DNA from: Cyanophora paradoxa
Taxonomy: Eukaryota > Glaucocystophyceae > Cyanophorales > Cyanophoraceae
Length of the DNA stretch: 64,000 bases
Direction of reading: 5' to 3'
Assembly: GCA_004431415.1 (NCBI GenBank)
Contig: QPMI01000036.1
Span: 382,001-446,000 of the forward strand
Part shown: positions 61,422 through 64,000 of the stretch, in pieces
Position numbering within the stretch: position 1 is the first letter of the stretch
How the letters are laid out: every line of letters begins with the position of its first letter
Made by a program: the position numbers and the translations under genes
Notes under the pieces: model-generated
Seen by the model: only the letters and a program-made list of their open reading frames with translations
Told to the model about the DNA's origin: nothing
The model's database searches: none

Positions 61422-64000
61422 TCACTTGGCGAGGGAAAGAATGCCCCCCGAGGAGGACTCGGCGCCGAGGGCCGTGAAGCCAGTGATGGGGCACACGCTC
61501 CCCTTGTGCTCCGGCAGCGCCGCCGCCGCCGTGTAGGGGCACCGCACGCTCGGCTGGCCCTTCGCGATGGGCACAAGGGAGACGCAGCAGATCTGGAACG
61601 ACTGCCGGTCGTCGTACCTGCCGGCGGCGGGCGGGCGGGCGTGAGAACGGGGCGGCGGGGCGGAGGAGAGGCGCGGGGCGGGACGGCGGGCGGACCGGAG
61701 CTGCTCGGCGTTGTTGGGGGTGGCGTCGCAGAGCTGGAGCATCTTGCGGGCCTGGGCAGCGACCTCGGGCTTGGGGTTAAGCTCCAGGAGGCGCTTGCAG
61801 AAGGAGGCGGCGGTGAGGAAGTTCTTGATCTTGTACGCCGCGTTCATCGCCGAGCGCAGCGCCAGCTGCAGGTGCATCGGCTGCGCGGCGGGGGGAGGCG
61901 TCAGCGAGGAGAAGAGAGGGAGGGAGAGAGGGGGCGGCGCGCCTGGAGGTTGCAGTGGGTGAAGTAGGCGGCGAGCTCGCAGGCGCGGACGGCGTTCTCG
62001 GCGCTCGCCTTGCGCTGCGCCTCGATGCGCATCGCGAGGAGGTACTCGCGGCAGATCCCGACCAGCTCCTTGATCTCGTTCGCGTCGTCGCGCGAGTCCA
62101 CGGTCACGAGCGGCAGCGCCGTCACGATGTACTGGAAGAGCGCCGACGCCTCGCTGAACTTGCCCTCCGTGACCGCCTTGTACGCCAGCCGGAGCCGCTC
62201 GACGAGCGGGGGCAGCGAGAGCGCGACGGCGGGGCTCCCGACGGGGCCGCCCCCGCCCCGCGTCGGCGGGTGCTCCGGCATGTTCCGCAGGATCGGGAAG
62301 CGGACGGCGGGGGCCGAGGGCGTCCCGGCGAAGCCGCCGTGCGCGCCCAGGTAGATCGCCATGAAGTGCTGCTTGAAGGGGGCGAAGTTGACGACGCCGA
62401 GCTGCGAGTGAAGCAGCTGCATCGCGCTCTCGAACGAGCCGGCCGCGCAGTGCTCGGCGGCGAGCTGGCTGTGCTGCTGCCAGTACTGCGAGGCCGAGAC
62501 GCCGGCCGTCGGGGGCACGTAGTACTCCTTGCCGGCGCCGCCGGCCTTGGCGCCCGAGCCCGAGGGGCCGGCGGGGACGTCGGGGATGACGAGGTCCTCC
62601 TCCATGTCCCAGCCGCCGCCGCCCGAGTCGCCCACGCTCGCCTTGATCGCAGCCATGATGTCTGCGCCCGAGTCAGAGCCGGCGGGCGGGCCGCGAGCTG
62701 TGCGCAGGGCGCAGCGCGGGGCCGCGCACCCTCGCCCTCGACCTCGGGGAGCTTGACGTCGTCGCCCCAGCCGGCGCCGCCGCCCGAGCCCGACGGCTCG
62801 CCGTCCAGGTCGCCGTAGTCGGCGCCGGCGCCCTCGCCGCCGGCCGCCGCGAGGCGCTGCGAGGCCAGGAAGGCCTTCTCGTCGCCGGCGCTGCCGCCCT
62901 CGAACATCCCCTTGCGGAAGACGATCGTGGGCCAGTTGCCCTCCCGGATGATCGGCACGGGCGGCTGCAGCAGGCGGGCGCCCTCTGGGTTCAGCGCCGG
63001 CAGCGCCTGGCCCTTCTCCAGAAGGTGCGCGCCCAGCGCCTCCGCCTCAGCCTGCAGACCGTGCGTCGCCGCGCAGGCGAACGCCAGGCCCACTGCGCGA
63101 TCGCGCCTCTTCAGAAAGAGGGAAAGAAACGGATAGAAAAGAGGGCGCACGCTGGCCGGCCTGCTCGAGGACGGCGAGGCGCTCGGCGACGTCGCCGATG
63201 TAGAGGGCGTTCTGGAAGCGGCCCATGACGTCGCCGCGCATCTCCGCGATCTTGAGCATCTTGCGCAGCTTGTCGACGTTGCCGGTGATGAGGTACAGGA
63301 ACGAGAGGCGCTCGAAGTTCTTGGTGCGCTGGTAGCACATCTCGACGACGCCGAAGTTGCCCTGGCGCAGCGCCTCGACGCCGAGGCGGTGCCAGCACTC
63401 CTTCTCGTCCAGCGCCGTCGCCGACGCCATGGCGATCTCGAGGTTGCCGCACTCGAGCGCGAGCCCGAAGCGCGTGCGCTCGTCCTTGACGAAGTGGAGG
63501 GCGACCTCGGGGAAGCCCTTCTGCTGGAGGTACGCGATGATGGACTGCCCGCAGAGGCGCGAGTCGCGGATGAGGCGGACGACGTCGTCGTACTTGCGCT
63601 GCAGGAGCGCCAGCTTGAAGAGGAACTCGGCGCACTCGATGGAGAGCGTCCGGCACTTGCCCTCGCGGTCCAGACAGTGCACCGTGCTGCCGCGCACGCG
63701 CGAGACGTACACCGGCACCTCCAGCGTGCGAATGATCCCGTTGTCCCCGTTCGGCAGGCAGTACTTGATGTGGTTGAGCGTCGTGTAGATGAAGACGCCG
63801 TTCTCGTCCCACGCCCCGCTCTTCACGCGGATCTGCGCCCCGCGCGCTCAGCCGCCGGCGGGCGGCCCCGGTGCGGGCGGCGCGCACGGTCTCGTGGACG
63901 GTGCAGAGGTGCTCCAGCTTGCGGTTCGCGATGATGATCGCTGCGCGGCCGAGTCGGCGAGGTGCGGAAAGAAGGGACGGAAAGGAAAGGTGGCCCGCAC
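61422..64000 (-). CDS. COPA: Coatomer subunit alpha, 3' part (cut by window edge)
   Basis: Alpha-COP is the scaffold of the COPI coat on Golgi-to-ER vesicles. From the edge inward: [54 protein letters not shown], the helical solenoid with [19 protein letters not shown] and [53 protein letters not shown], then the C-terminal domain with [48 protein letters not shown] and [18 protein letters not shown], and an ending with [18 protein letters not shown]. Stop at 61422. About five short introns. The N-terminal WD40 half lies beyond the window. Confidence 0.93.

Noticed and set aside
1..64000. tRNA, rRNA, riboswitch or CRISPR features
   Set aside because: I saw no cloverleaf, rRNA segment or regularly spaced repeat-spacer array. 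The direct repeats present are simple or duplicated sequence.

Overview
The window is nuclear DNA of a GC-rich, flagellated eukaryotic alga that carries one long foreign insert. The flanking genes are split by many very short introns (mostly about 45-300 nt), often starting GTGCGC or with a GC instead of a GT donor. The proteins are typical of algae with cilia: EFHB/CFAP21, a FAM92/CIBAR BAR protein, a calcineurin B subunit, and an organelle-type peptide release factor 3. Abundant GC-AG introns suggest a haptophyte. That placement is an inference from intron style and gene content, not from a marker gene.

Left host block (1-24.3 kb): GC-rich minisatellite; an acidic/lysine-rich probable nuclear protein (-); organellar RF3 (+); calcineurin B (-); a MOV10-type RNA helicase (+); a long coiled-coil protein (-); an RluA-type pseudouridine synthase (+); a zinc-finger protein (-); a CBM20 starch-binding coiled-coil protein (+).

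Insert (about 24.5-43.3 kb): base composition drops, introns disappear and genes become tightly packed. Fifteen genes are recognised. They include a YqaJ-type nuclease whose C-terminal half carries HUH-Rep-like motifs, an HNH endonuclease, a probable GNAT acetyltransferase, a giant fibre-like protein, a fibre with an S74 chaperone domain, an FN3/fibrinogen-like adhesin, a paralogous pair of beta-rich proteins that may be capsid or capsid-decorating proteins, several small membrane or structural proteins, and coiled-coil proteins. Almost every gene is preceded by the same T-rich TTTTCTGA-like motif 10-30 nt before its ATG, a private promoter system like those of viruses. Arrays of the heptamer GGGACTT and palindrome clusters lie in the left part and at the ends. 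I see no polymerase, packaging ATPase, integrase or double-jelly-roll capsid gene. I read it as an endogenous small DNA virus (polinton-like or virophage-like, or a new type), somewhat decayed or carrying small sequence errors.

Right host block (43.6-64 kb): a hypothetical protein (+); a TraB-domain membrane protein (-); EFHB (+); an IQ-motif protein (-); mitochondrial-type SHMT lacking its C-terminus (+); CIBAR (+); PICOT/glutaredoxin-3 (+); a zinc-knuckle protein (+); and the 3' part of alpha-COP (-), cut by the window edge. Exon borders are read by eye from protein continuity and splice sites, so outer limits of host genes are approximate.
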